56,375 nucleotides of DNA from positions 1 to 56,375 of the forward strand of contig DUVS01000029.1 in NCBI GenBank assembly GCA_012840925.1, written 5' to 3'. The notes beneath the pieces were generated by a model. It worked only from the letters and a program-made list of their open reading frames with translations, searched no databases and was not told the DNA's origin. Shown here one piece after another: positions 1-8,678 of this stretch. The DNA comes from Bacillota bacterium. Lineage in GTDB: Bacteria > Bacillota > Limnochordia > Darwinibacteriales > DTU012. The translations under genes were made by a program, and so were the position numbers. How positions within the stretch are numbered: position 1 is the stretch's first letter; each line of letters begins with the position of its first letter.

Positions 1-186
1 AAAAACGATAAAGAAGTGCTGGTTAAAGAGATAATGATCGAGGGAATTCTTTCCATCCGGGCTGGCGAAAATCCGCGCATTGTCGAAGAGAAATTGAATG
101 CATTCTTACCTCGCTATCGAAAGGTTAGCCAGGGACAAGCAATGGATCATGCGACTGAGGAAGTGAGCACCGGTGCGCAGGCGTAG
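1..186 (+). CDS. motA: Flagellar motor stator protein MotA, C-terminal end (partial)
   Basis: This is an open frame that enters from the left edge and stops with TAG at 184-186; 61 residues are visible. They match the cytoplasmic tail of MotA, with the family's typical stretch EGILSIRAGENPRIVEEKL followed by a short polar tail. MotA forms the proton or sodium channel of the stator together with MotB. The motB start lies inside this gene (14-base overlap), so the two are translationally coupled. The membrane segments and the torque-generating loop lie outside the window. The identification rests on the tail and on the neighbour. Confidence 0.85.
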   Translation, partial: KNDKEVLVKEIMIEGILSIRAGENPRIVEEKLNAFLPRYRKVSQGQAMDHATEEVSTGAQA

Positions 187-907
187 TAAGCAATCCAGTC
201 AATCGAAGAAGGCCGGCTCACCTCTATGGATGACAACCTATTCTGATATGGTTACTTTGTTGTTGTCCTTGTTTGTTCTACTCTATGGTATTTCCAATGT
301 GGACGAGGGCAAATTTCAGGGATTGATGCAATCTATTCGAGGCGGGTTTGGTGTGTTGGAGGGCGGCTTGGTTGTCGACGTTGACCCTGGCTTGGCATCG
401 ACAGCTTCAGAAACAGCCTTGGAACAGTTGGCTCAACTGCAAGAAACTCTAGCGGAGTTCATTGATCTGGAAGGATTAGAGGCTTCAGTAATGGTGGAAC
501 ATCAAGAAAGAGGTTTGGTTGTGCGCTTTGCTGATCAAGTGTTTTTCGATTTGGGTAAAGCTGACCTGAAGCCGGAAGCACTTGCCATTCTCAACAAGCT
601 TGGCCCTATTCTCAAAGATATTCCCAATCCCATTCGAATTGAAGGCCATACTGACAACTTGCCAATTAGGACTGCTCAATTTCCTTCCAATTGGGAATTG
701 TCGACCCACAGGGCAACCAGGGTGATTCGATATATGGTTGAGGAGCTAGGTTTCAGTCCAGACAGGCTTTCAGCGGCTGGCTACGGTGAGTACCGTCCGG
801 TTGTTCCAAACGATACTCCGGAAAACCGAGCCCTGAATCGTCGGGTAGATATTGTAATCATGCGGATGGATCTTTGGGCTGAAGAACCACAATCAGAGAT
901 GGAGTGA
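173..907 (+). CDS. motB: Flagellar motor stator protein MotB
   Basis: MotB anchors the stator to peptidoglycan and carries the ion-binding aspartate. The 244-residue protein has a short basic N-terminus, one membrane helix (about residues 19-42) with the conserved Asp25 in the motif YSD, a plug/linker region, and a C-terminal OmpA-like peptidoglycan-binding domain (about 115-232). That domain shows the motifs GHTDN and NRRVDI. Length is usual for Firmicutes MotB. The start is GTG, overlapping the end of motA, which is common for this pair. FliL, which associates with the stator, follows seven bases later. Confidence 0.95.
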   Translation: MRRRSKQSSQSKKAGSPLWMTTYSDMVTLLLSLFVLLYGISNVDEGKFQGLMQSIRGGFGVLEGGLVVDVDPGLASTASETALEQLAQLQETLAEFIDLEGLEASVMVEHQERGLVVRFADQVFFDLGKADLKPEALAILNKLGPILKDIPNPIRIEGHTDNLPIRTAQFPSNWELSTHRATRVIRYMVEELGFSPDRLSAAGYGEYRPVVPNDTPENRALNRRVDIVIMRMDLWAEEPQSEME

Positions 908-913
908 TAGGCT

Positions 914-1372
914 TTGAGTAGAAAGGTCGAAGTTGATTTCAAATTTGTAGTCATCGCGCTGGCTTTCATGATCATCGCGTCGGTGGGAAGTGCATTTACT
1001 GCATACTTGATGCTTTCCCGCAACAATCCTGCAGCCGGTGCCGAGAAGGTCAACGGTGGAGCCCGGGACATCGGCCCCACCTACAAAATCGGTGAGTTCA
1101 CTGTCAATTTGTCCGGAACCAATTCAATCAGGTTTATCCGCACCGGCATGGTACTGGAACTTGCCAAGGAGAGCGATGTACGGGAGGCTGAGAGGCGGGA
1201 ACCGCAAATCCGGGATCGGATCATTACCGTACTGCGGACATGCACTCTAGCCGATTTAAGTGCTCCTGATGGACTGGAACAGTTGAAGGCGAAATTGATT
1301 ACAGCTGTCAATGATCTGTTCGGCACTGAGAAAATTTCTGACATTTTCTTTGTTGATCTTGTTTTCCAATAA
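914..1372 (+). CDS. fliL: Flagellar basal body-associated protein FliL
   Basis: FliL is a single-pass membrane protein that surrounds and stabilises the stator. The 152-residue product has a short cytoplasmic N-terminus, one membrane helix (about residues 12-34), a linker, and a periplasmic FliL domain. The domain includes the family's pattern of a short beta strand (YKIGEFTVNLS), a segment rich in E and R (EAERREPQIRDRIITVL), and the terminal DIFFVDLVFQ. The likely start is TTG, seven bases after motB. Placement between motB and the switch/export genes is standard. Confidence 0.93.
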   Translation: MSRKVEVDFKFVVIALAFMIIASVGSAFTAYLMLSRNNPAAGAEKVNGGARDIGPTYKIGEFTVNLSGTNSIRFIRTGMVLELAKESDVREAERREPQIRDRIITVLRTCTLADLSAPDGLEQLKAKLITAVNDLFGTEKISDIFFVDLVFQ

Positions 1373-1384
1373 GGAGTTAGTCAT

Positions 1385-2335
1385 ATGAATGAATTTCAAT
1401 TTACGCAGGCAGAAATGAATGCATTATCGGATCAAAGCCGTCAGCTTGATTCTCTGTTTGATCAAGAATTGACAGAGATACTGCAGGGGGCCAATTATCT
1501 TCTGGCGAAACATTTGATTAAATTTTTCGCTACCTCCATCAGCATTGACGGTTTCTATGCCGAGCGCACACAAGGCCATTTGGGCCGCCATTATATAGAA
1601 GCTGACGACGTATACATTTACCCTGTCAATTTCCAATTCGGCAACACCTTTGTCATGATCCACGCCAAGGACGCTGAGCGAATGGCCGATTTCCTCAATA
1701 CTGCTTTGGCAAGGTCAATCGAACTTTTGGTGGAGGAATTTGTGAACACATTGTCTGACTTTCTGACCGAACAGACTGGCTATTGGCATCATGGAAACAT
1801 ATTGCCGGTCAAGAAACTGTCCGCGGCACAGATTGGATCATTAACTCAGATTCCCAGTCACATCGTCCATTATAACATCTGCTTCAACTCATCCAGTGTT
1901 GAATTGTTCTGGCTCTTGCCTGGGGACAAGCTTCGGGAGAAACTGCAGATTAAGATTGAAGCTCCAGCCGTGGAAAAACAAGTTAGGAGTCATCGGGTCA
2001 TGAACACCAAAACGCCCAAGCTAGTAAAAATTGAGTCTTTTCAATTCGATAGCCTTACTGTTGACCGGCCGGAAACTGTGAAACACTCTCTAGAAATTGT
2101 CTCTGATGTTACTATTCCTATTTTCGCTGAGTTGGGGAGTACCACCATGCGTTTGGAAGATATCATGAAACTAAAAACAGGAGATGTCATCACCCTTCAG
2201 AAGGCTGCCGGGGATCCTGCCGATGTTTATGTTTTTGATAAGAATGTGGCCAGAGCAGAAATTATGGTTGTTGATGATCATCTTGGTTTGAGGATTCTCG
2301 AGATCGAGAGCGACATTGAACGGATAAAATCGTAA
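1385..2335 (+). CDS. FliN/FliY-like flagellar motor switch protein with degenerate CheC-like domain
   Basis: The 316-residue protein ends in a SpoA (FliN) domain (about residues 235-314), the part that forms the C-ring. Its N-terminus (FTQAEMNAL) resembles the CheY-binding motif at the start of FliM and FliY. The middle (about 25-180) aligns by eye with the CheC-like domain of the FliY at 54958. The first phosphatase motif (E-x-x-N followed by GSA) is lost, while Glu118-x-x-Asn121 fits the second. It lies where fliM and fliY usually sit, between fliL and fliO, yet true fliM and fliY are at 54-56 kb. It may be a divergent FliY paralogue or the main FliN supplier of this motor. The switch-protein call is firm; the CheC ancestry is inference. 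Confidence 0.8.
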   Translation: MNEFQFTQAEMNALSDQSRQLDSLFDQELTEILQGANYLLAKHLIKFFATSISIDGFYAERTQGHLGRHYIEADDVYIYPVNFQFGNTFVMIHAKDAERMADFLNTALARSIELLVEEFVNTLSDFLTEQTGYWHHGNILPVKKLSAAQIGSLTQIPSHIVHYNICFNSSSVELFWLLPGDKLREKLQIKIEAPAVEKQVRSHRVMNTKTPKLVKIESFQFDSLTVDRPETVKHSLEIVSDVTIPIFAELGSTTMRLEDIMKLKTGDVITLQKAAGDPADVYVFDKNVARAEIMVVDDHLGLRILEIESDIERIKS

Positions 2336-2338
2336 ATT

Positions 2339-2719
2339 ATGCAGGAAAAACCTGACAAAAATCGAATTTCACAGAATAGGTATGAAGTGGGAATAGGCGA
2401 GGTGGCACTGGTGGACTTGTTTGGTTCGGAAATGGTATTAGGGTTTGCCAAGGTAGTCATTGTGTTAACCTGCCTGGTCCCGATCATCTACTTCGTTACC
2501 AAGTGGTACGCGAAAGTTCATAGGGCGAACACCACAGTGAACGTCAAAGAACGGGTTCCGCTTGGAAACAATCGATTCTTATATGTTATTGAATGGGCAG
2601 GGAATCACTATCTGCTTGCCATCACAAATCAACAAATCGAAATGATTGACAAGCAGATAAAGAGTTTACAGGCAGATGAAGAAGTACCAACTCCAGCCTT
2701 AGGGGAAGGTGGTGAGTAA
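2339..2719 (+). CDS. fliO: Flagellar biosynthesis protein FliO (FliZ)
   Basis: FliO is a small bitopic membrane protein that helps FliP assemble into the export gate. The 126-residue product has about 30 polar residues, one membrane helix (about 32-56), and a cytoplasmic domain with the typical pattern VNVKERVPLGNNRFLYVIEW followed by a hydrophobic strand. It lacks a cleavable signal peptide, unlike Bacillus FliZ. It begins three bases after the switch protein gene and its stop codon lies next to the ribosome binding site of fliP, so coupling with fliP is likely. Confidence 0.88.
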   Translation: MQEKPDKNRISQNRYEVGIGEVALVDLFGSEMVLGFAKVVIVLTCLVPIIYFVTKWYAKVHRANTTVNVKERVPLGNNRFLYVIEWAGNHYLLAITNQQIEMIDKQIKSLQADEEVPTPALGEGGE

Positions 2720-2721
2720 CC

Positions 2722-3390
2722 ATCAGTTCTGAGTTTGGCTTAAGTATCCTAGAGAATCCAGGGGAACTAACAGCGGCACTACAGATCCTGATCGCTTTGA
2801 CAGTTTTGACACTAGCCCCGGCGATTCTCATTTTAATGACTTCGTTTACCCGGATTGTTGTTTCGCTATCATTTATCCGCAATGCAATTGCTACCAACCA
2901 GATGCCCCCAAATCAAGTCATAATCGGGCTATCGCTCTTTTTAACTTTTTTTATTATGGCTCCGGTCTTCAACGATGCCTATTCGATGGGAATTGCTCCT
3001 TATCTGGCAGGAGAAATCGATCTTGACAGTGCATTTAACCTCACCTTGGAACCAATCCGCGAGTTCATGTTCGAGCATACACGGGAAAAGGACTTGGCAA
3101 TTTTTTTGGAGGCGAGAGGAGAAGCACAGCCTGAAACCAGGGCCGATGTCAGCTTTTTTGCCTTAGTTCCTGCGTTTGTAATTTCAGAATTGAAGACGGC
3201 GTTTCAAATTGGCTTCATGATTTTTATACCGTTCTTGGTTATTGATATGATTGTTGCGAGTATTTTGATGGCCATGGGAATGATGATGCTGCCACCGGTG
3301 ATGATCTCTCTGCCCTTTAAAATTCTGCTGTTTGTGTTGGTGGATGGCTGGAATTTGGTGGTCCGTTCGCTGCTGGTTAGCTTCTATTAG
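2722..3390 (+). CDS. fliP: Flagellar export gate protein FliP, apparently starting at AUC
   Basis: FliP forms the pentameric core of the type III export gate. Motifs seen include APAILILMTSFTRIV, MPPNQVIIGLSLFLTFF, ISELKTAFQIGF and the terminal PFKILLFVLVDGW. The first in-frame ATG, GTG or TTG is at 2797, inside the first membrane helix and without a ribosome binding site. The frame is open back to 2716, and the extra residues (ENPGELTAALQILIALTV) match the family N-terminus. A strong Shine-Dalgarno AAGGTGGTGA (2706-2715) precedes ATC at 2722, giving 222 residues, almost the length of Bacillus FliP (221). I therefore place the start at this ATC. There is no signal peptide, as usual in Firmicutes. 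Confidence 0.85.
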   Translation: MSSEFGLSILENPGELTAALQILIALTVLTLAPAILILMTSFTRIVVSLSFIRNAIATNQMPPNQVIIGLSLFLTFFIMAPVFNDAYSMGIAPYLAGEIDLDSAFNLTLEPIREFMFEHTREKDLAIFLEARGEAQPETRADVSFFALVPAFVISELKTAFQIGFMIFIPFLVIDMIVASILMAMGMMMLPPVMISLPFKILLFVLVDGWNLVVRSLLVSFY

Positions 3391-3402
3391 GAGATGAACT
3401 GA

Positions 3403-3672
3403 ATGAGCGAAGTTGAGATAGTTTCCATTGCCAAAGAGGCACTCAAGACTGTATTGCTGGTTGCAGGGCCTTCATTGGGTTTAGGTTTGCTGGTGGGATT
3501 ACTGGTAAGTATTTTCCAAGCCACCACCCAGATCCAAGAACAGACGCTCACCTTTATTCCAAAGATTATCACTGTATTGGTTTCGATTGTGCTTTTTGGC
3601 CCGTGGATGCTGAGAATACTGGTCAACTTTGGGAGACAGATTCTGGAGAATCTGCATAAGTTCATTGGCTGA
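3403..3672 (+). CDS. fliQ: Flagellar export gate protein FliQ
   Basis: This 89-residue protein has two membrane helices (about 15-42 and 53-77) around the conserved loop QATTQIQEQTLTFIPK, the signature of FliQ. Four copies close the FliP-FliR export gate. The length is exactly that of the family. It lies 12 bases after fliP with an ATG start and GGAG nearby, and is followed nine bases later by fliR. Confidence 0.95.
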   Translation: MSEVEIVSIAKEALKTVLLVAGPSLGLGLLVGLLVSIFQATTQIQEQTLTFIPKIITVLVSIVLFGPWMLRILVNFGRQILENLHKFIG

Positions 3673-3686
3673 ATGAGGTTGTGATC

Positions 3687-4442
3687 ATGTTGGGCCTAGA
3701 GGGGTATCTGTTAGCTTTCATCCGTTTTTCAACATTTATCTTTGCCATGCCGCTGTTGACGAGAAGGGGTATTCCACCCCAAATCAAGATTGGCCTGGCG
3801 GGGTTTATGGCTGTACTGGTTGCACCACCTCTGACTTACACAGGGGACTTTAGCCGGTATTGGATAATAATGGTGATTCAAGAAATCGGAGTAGGGCTGC
3901 TTCTGGCATTTGCTGTCACCCTGATCTTTGCCAGCATTCAGTTTTCCGGGCAGTTAGTGGACTTTCCTATCGGGTTCGGGATGGCCACTGTTTTTGATCC
4001 CCAATCAGGGCTACAAATGCCGGTTTTTTCTCAGTTCTATACCTTACTGGCAACCGTAATCTTTTTTGCGGTTGATGCCCATTTGTGGATTTTGCGAGCG
4101 CTGTGTCAGAGTTATCAGTACTTGCCCATCAACGGGATTTTTGCCTTGGATTTTACACTTGAGGCTTTCGCCCAACTTGGCAAGAATTTGTTTGTAATTG
4201 GGTTTCAGATTGCAGCGCCAATTATTGGAACCATCCTGCTCGTGGATGTGGCATTAGGTGTGGTCACAAGGGCAGTTCCACAGCTTAATGTGTTTGTACT
4301 TGGATTTCCGATTAAGAACCTGCTAGGGTTGTTTGTTATCATACTGGCCATACCGGTCTTTGTCGCTCTAGTAGCCAAGCTGTTTGCTTATGACGGAATA
4401 TTGATGGAAATCATCTATGGACTGATCCAATCAGGTACTTAG
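3687..4442 (+). CDS. fliR: Flagellar export gate protein FliR
   Basis: FliR is one subunit of the FliP5-Q4-R1 export gate. The 251-residue protein has about six hydrophobic segments and family motifs such as RIPL-like RRGIPPQIKIGLAGF, GFGMATVFDPQSG and the late FPIKNLLGLFVI. I chose ATG 3687, which is eight bases after TGAGG; GTG at 3681 is in frame but too close to that site. The gene stands between fliQ and flhB in the standard order. Confidence 0.93.
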   Translation: MLGLEGYLLAFIRFSTFIFAMPLLTRRGIPPQIKIGLAGFMAVLVAPPLTYTGDFSRYWIIMVIQEIGVGLLLAFAVTLIFASIQFSGQLVDFPIGFGMATVFDPQSGLQMPVFSQFYTLLATVIFFAVDAHLWILRALCQSYQYLPINGIFALDFTLEAFAQLGKNLFVIGFQIAAPIIGTILLVDVALGVVTRAVPQLNVFVLGFPIKNLLGLFVIILAIPVFVALVAKLFAYDGILMEIIYGLIQSGT

Positions 4443-4453
4443 GAGACCCCATC

Positions 4454-5557
4454 ATGGAAAACCACTATGATTTTCCCAAATTCAGAATGGATTTACAGCT
4501 CTTTGCTGAGGAGAAAACCGAAAGGGCTACTCCTCACAAAAGAGAAGAAGTGCGCAAAAAAGGTCAAGTTGCCAGGAGTGGAGAGATTGGAACAGCACTT
4601 CTAATCCTGGTTGGCTTCTATGCAGTCAAGATTGCCCTTGGTTCTGGCCTGGAGCGCCTCTATGCACTAGTTAACCAATTCCTGGCCAATGCTGCTAATT
4701 GGAATGGAAATGCGGATATGGCATACGGCTTTTTCTTAGTAGCACTCAAAGAAGTAGCCATTATGCTGCTGCCGATTTTTGGCGCATTTCTGCTGGTTGG
4801 TTTTGCGGCTCAAGCCTTTCAAGTCGGTTTCATGTTTAATCTGTCTTTAATCCAGCCACAGCTGCACCGCATTAATCCTTTTGAAGGATTGAAACGCCTC
4901 TTTTCCAAACGGGCAATTGTTGAGTTGCTGAAATCGGTCCTTAAAATTGTGATCGTAGGCTGGATGGCGTATACGCAAGTGAGGAAACATTTGCCGTGGT
5001 TGACCAATCTGGCAGCTGTTGATATTTCCAACAGCTTTTTGCTGATTGGCAATTCTGTTTTTTCACTAGTTCAGGGAATTGGGCTCACATTGCTGGTTTT
5101 GGCTGTGGCGGACTACTACTATCAGCGATGGGAGTTTGAACAAAACATCCGGATGACCAAGCACGAAGTGAAAGAAGAGTTTAAGCAGACTGAAGGCGAT
5201 CCCCTCATAAGGTCCCGGATACGCCAGAGGCAGCGCGAGCTTGCAGCAAGGCGGATGATGCAGGCAGTTCCAACTGCAGATGTTGTAATTACAAACCCTA
5301 CTCATATTGCGGTGGCCTTGTTATATCAGGCGGATAAGATGGCTGCACCTGAAGTTGTGGCTAAAGGTGCAGGTATTGTAGCTGAAAGAATCCGTGAGCT
5401 GGCAAATATGCATGGGGTGCCTCGAGTGGAAAATCCGCCTTTGGCCAGGGCTTTATACCGCTCAGTTGACATCGGGCAGCAAATACCTGCCGAGCTATAT
5501 GCAGCAGTCGCGGAAGTACTGGCGTTTGTTTATCGTCTTAGGAACAGAGCGCTGTAA
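4454..5557 (+). CDS. flhB: Flagellar export switch protein FlhB
   Basis: FlhB sets the substrate specificity of the flagellar export apparatus by cutting itself. The 367-residue protein has a basic N-terminus (DLQLFAEEKTERATPHKREE), four membrane segments (about 45-235), a charged linker, and the cytoplasmic domain with the autocleavage motif Asn-Pro-Thr-His in VITNPTHIAVAL (about residues 280-290). All expected elements are intact and the length is normal. It starts 11 bases after fliR behind GGAG. Confidence 0.96.
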   Translation: MENHYDFPKFRMDLQLFAEEKTERATPHKREEVRKKGQVARSGEIGTALLILVGFYAVKIALGSGLERLYALVNQFLANAANWNGNADMAYGFFLVALKEVAIMLLPIFGAFLLVGFAAQAFQVGFMFNLSLIQPQLHRINPFEGLKRLFSKRAIVELLKSVLKIVIVGWMAYTQVRKHLPWLTNLAAVDISNSFLLIGNSVFSLVQGIGLTLLVLAVADYYYQRWEFEQNIRMTKHEVKEEFKQTEGDPLIRSRIRQRQRELAARRMMQAVPTADVVITNPTHIAVALLYQADKMAAPEVVAKGAGIVAERIRELANMHGVPRVENPPLARALYRSVDIGQQIPAELYAAVAEVLAFVYRLRNRAL

Positions 5558-5579
5558 TAAGTAGGTTGGAGGGTATGTC

Positions 5580-7649
5580 GTGATCAATGGTACCGCACCC
5601 CTACAGAAACTAGGACAATACAGAGATATTTACGTGATAGTTGCAGTGATCATGGTTGTAATCATGATGATACTGCCATTACCGCCGTTTATACTGGACA
5701 TTCTGTTGGCGTGTAATATTAGTTTGTCATTGTTGGTACTGCTGCTGTCCATGAATATCAATGAACCGTTGGAGATTTCAGTTTTTCCCACTCTGCTCTT
5801 ATTATTAACTTTATTTCGTCTGTCACTAAGTGTTTCATCTACTCGCCTGATTCTGCTTCATGCCAATGCCGGGAATATTATCAGGGCATTTGGCAACTTC
5901 GTGGTAGGCGGAAACTATGTGGTCGGATTTGTAATTTTCCTTATCCTGGTTGTGGTGCAGTTTATCGTGATCACCAAAGGTTCAGAACGGGTGGCAGAAG
6001 TTGCTGCAAGGTTTACCTTGGACGCCATGCCCGGAAAGCAAATGAGCATTGATGCTGATCTCAATGCTGGCTTGATCTCGGAAGCTGAAGCAAGGCAGAG
6101 GCGAAGGCAGATTCAGAGAGAAGCCGATTTCTATGGGGCAATGGATGGTGCTTCGAAATTTGTCAAAGGTGATGCCATTGCCGGAATCATTATCGTCCTG
6201 ATTGACTTCGTCGGCGGGCTTCTCATCGGTATGCTCGGCAGAGGGCTTGACTTCCAGCAGTCGCTCAATCAATATACTCTGTTAACAGTAGGGGATGGGT
6301 TGGTATCCCAGATTCCAGCTCTGCTTGTCAGTACTGCCACTGGCATCATTGTGACCAGGGCTGCCAGTGAAAACAATCTTGGCCATGAACTTAATATCCA
6401 ACTGCTGAGCAGCCCTAAGACGTTAATGGTCACCAGTGGTGTGCTGATGGTTTTTGCGGTTGTGCCCGGCTTGCCTTTTATTCCCTTTTTCATTCTCAGC
6501 GGCCTGTTCGGTCTATTGGGGTATGCTTTGTGGCGGGAACAGGCCAGCACTGAATCAACTGTTGCTGCAGATCAGGCCAGAAAAGAGTTGGAGGAAAGAC
6601 GACAGCCTGAGAGTGTGTTGTCATTATTACAGGTTGACATGATTGAACTGGAAATCGGCTACAGCCTGATCCCACTTGTCGACAGCGAGCAGGGTGGAGA
6701 TATGCTGGATCGGATTACCATGATTAGACGGCAGTGCGCCCTGGAATTGGGCATTGTTGTCCCGGTAATCAGAATCCGGGACAATCTCCAGCTGCCGCCT
6801 AACTCCTATGTGATCAAGATCAAAGGCATTGAACTAGGCAGAGGTCAGTTAATGCTCAATCATTATCTGGCAATGGATGCTGGAAGTGTGACTGAACATG
6901 TTCCTGGTGAACCTACAAAAGAACCAGCCTTTGGCCTTGATGCCCTGTGGATTTCTGAGGAGCATCGTGAACAGGCTGAGATCAATGGATATACAGTTGT
7001 TGATTCGCCTAGTGTCTTGGCTACTCATTTGACGGAAACGATCCGTAATCATGCTCATGAGCTGCTGGGCCGGCAAGAGGTGCAGACTCTACTTGACAGC
7101 CTGCGCAATGAGTACTCAGCTGTAATCAATGAACTGGTTCCCAACCTGATGACCATCGGTGAAGTCCAAAAAGTTCTTCAGAATCTCCTGCGAGAGCAGG
7201 TACCCATCCGCAACTTGGTCACTATTCTTGAGTCCTTGGCGGATGCAGCTCCCATCAGCAAAGATCTGGATTTTTTGACAGAATACGTACGGGAAGCTTT
7301 GGCACGTCAGCTGTGCCGTCAGTATGCAGAAAATGATGTATTGCTGGTTCTCACGCTGGATCCACAATGGGAAACAGTAATTGTAGAGGGTATCGAACCA
7401 ACAGAACGTGGTAATCTCGTATCGATAGACCCACGCCTTTTACAACGGCTGTTTGCCGTACTCAAATCAACGTTGGAGTCAACTGCCCTTGTTCAACCGA
7501 TCGTTTTAGTGTCTCCCCGGGTCAGACTGGCCCTTAAACGCTTGACTGAAAGGAATTTTCCCAGTCTGGTAGTGTTGTCTTATAATGAGATGGCTCCTGA
7601 AATTCAGGTGCAAACTGTAGGGATGGTGAAATGGCCGCATGAGGATTAA
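5580..7649 (+). CDS. flhA: Flagellar export platform protein FlhA
   Basis: FlhA is the large export gate subunit that receives substrate-chaperone complexes. The 689-residue protein has an N-terminal membrane half with about eight helices (to about residue 325), including the cytoplasmic FHIPEP-type loop ARFTLDAMPGKQMSIDADLN, and a C-terminal cytosolic half that ends in the conserved LVVLSYNEMAP. The start GTG follows TTGGAGGG at good distance; the residue count is usual. The end overlaps the flhF start by 11 bases. Confidence 0.96.
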   Translation: MINGTAPLQKLGQYRDIYVIVAVIMVVIMMILPLPPFILDILLACNISLSLLVLLLSMNINEPLEISVFPTLLLLLTLFRLSLSVSSTRLILLHANAGNIIRAFGNFVVGGNYVVGFVIFLILVVVQFIVITKGSERVAEVAARFTLDAMPGKQMSIDADLNAGLISEAEARQRRRQIQREADFYGAMDGASKFVKGDAIAGIIIVLIDFVGGLLIGMLGRGLDFQQSLNQYTLLTVGDGLVSQIPALLVSTATGIIVTRAASENNLGHELNIQLLSSPKTLMVTSGVLMVFAVVPGLPFIPFFILSGLFGLLGYALWREQASTESTVAADQARKELEERRQPESVLSLLQVDMIELEIGYSLIPLVDSEQGGDMLDRITMIRRQCALELGIVVPVIRIRDNLQLPPNSYVIKIKGIELGRGQLMLNHYLAMDAGSVTEHVPGEPTKEPAFGLDALWISEEHREQAEINGYTVVDSPSVLATHLTETIRNHAHELLGRQEVQTLLDSLRNEYSAVINELVPNLMTIGEVQKVLQNLLREQVPIRNLVTILESLADAAPISKDLDFLTEYVREALARQLCRQYAENDVLLVLTLDPQWETVIVEGIEPTERGNLVSIDPRLLQRLFAVLKSTLESTALVQPIVLVSPRVRLALKRLTERNFPSLVVLSYNEMAPEIQVQTVGMVKWPHED

Positions 7650-8676
7650 GAAGTTCCGGGCTCAGACATTACCAGAAGCTGTGAGCATGATGAAAGCCGA
7701 ATTTGGAGATGACGCCATCATTCTTCACACGAAAATTGTGAAACGGAGTCGCTTTTTTGGGCTGTTCGGCAAGAAACAATATGAGGTGCTAGGCGCAGTT
7801 GATCCAAATGCTACAACCAGCAAAAAGACCGTAACTCAAGCCAATCAGCCTTCGGGGGTTGCTTCCCAGCAAGGTCAGGATTGGGGAGTTGAAGATGGCA
7901 GCACGGCAATTCAGTTCTTGTATCAGATGCTGTCCAAACAGGAATTGTCCCATGATCTTGCTGTTAAAATTGTAAAAGCGATTTTGCAGCAGGTGCCCAA
8001 ACAGGAATGGAACGAGACGTCACTGCTGAAAATGAAGTTGAGAACAGAGATCAGTAACCTGATCCATGTAGACGAGCCCTGGGAATTTTCAGGGGGGCGT
8101 AAAGTGGTAGCCCTTGTGGGGCCGACAGGGGTTGGCAAGACCACAACCATTGCCAAACTGGCTGCAAATTATCATCTTATTGCCCGTAAAAAAGTAGGCT
8201 TGATTACTTTGGATACTTACCGCATTGCGGCAGTGGAACAGCTGAAGAAATATGCCGATATTATGAATGTACCGATAACAGTGGTGTATTCGAGCAGCGG
8301 GCTGGCCTCAGCGCTTGCTGCTTATGCAGATATGGATTTGGTTTTGATTGATACATATGGGTGCAGCCATCACAATCAGGAGCGAATGTCAGCATTGAAG
8401 GCAGCATTTGAGGAACTGATCATGGAAAAGTACTTGGTGATCAGTGCGACAACAAAGAGCAACGATCTTATGGCGATTATAGATGCATTTAAAGACTTAG
8501 GGATTGATAATCTGATTATTACCAAGCTTGACGAAACACAAACCTATGGCATTCTGGTTGAAGCGCCAAGTTATGCCCAAGTACCAATTGCTTTTGTAAC
8601 CAATGGTCAGAGTGTACCTGATGATATAGAGATTGCAGAAAATGATCAACTGACAAGTATGGTTCTGGAGGGCTAG
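7639..8676 (+). CDS. flhF: Flagellar SRP-like GTPase FlhF, with altered G3 motif
   Basis: FlhF is an SRP-family GTPase that sets the place and number of flagella. The 345-residue protein has an N-terminal B domain (MRIKKFRAQTLPEAV, typical), a linker, then the N and G domains with P-loop GPTGVGKT (161-168), DTYRIAAVEQL (192-202) and the G4-type TKLDET. The G3 motif, normally Asp-Thr-Ala-Gly-Arg, reads Asp238-Thr-Tyr-Gly-Cys242 here. Loss of the Arg and Ala may affect GTP hydrolysis or dimer formation; that is inference. It overlaps flhA and is followed directly by flhG. Confidence 0.93.
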   Translation: MRIKKFRAQTLPEAVSMMKAEFGDDAIILHTKIVKRSRFFGLFGKKQYEVLGAVDPNATTSKKTVTQANQPSGVASQQGQDWGVEDGSTAIQFLYQMLSKQELSHDLAVKIVKAILQQVPKQEWNETSLLKMKLRTEISNLIHVDEPWEFSGGRKVVALVGPTGVGKTTTIAKLAANYHLIARKKVGLITLDTYRIAAVEQLKKYADIMNVPITVVYSSSGLASALAAYADMDLVLIDTYGCSHHNQERMSALKAAFEELIMEKYLVISATTKSNDLMAIIDAFKDLGIDNLIITKLDETQTYGILVEAPSYAQVPIAFVTNGQSVPDDIEIAENDQLTSMVLEG

Positions 8677-8678
8677 CA

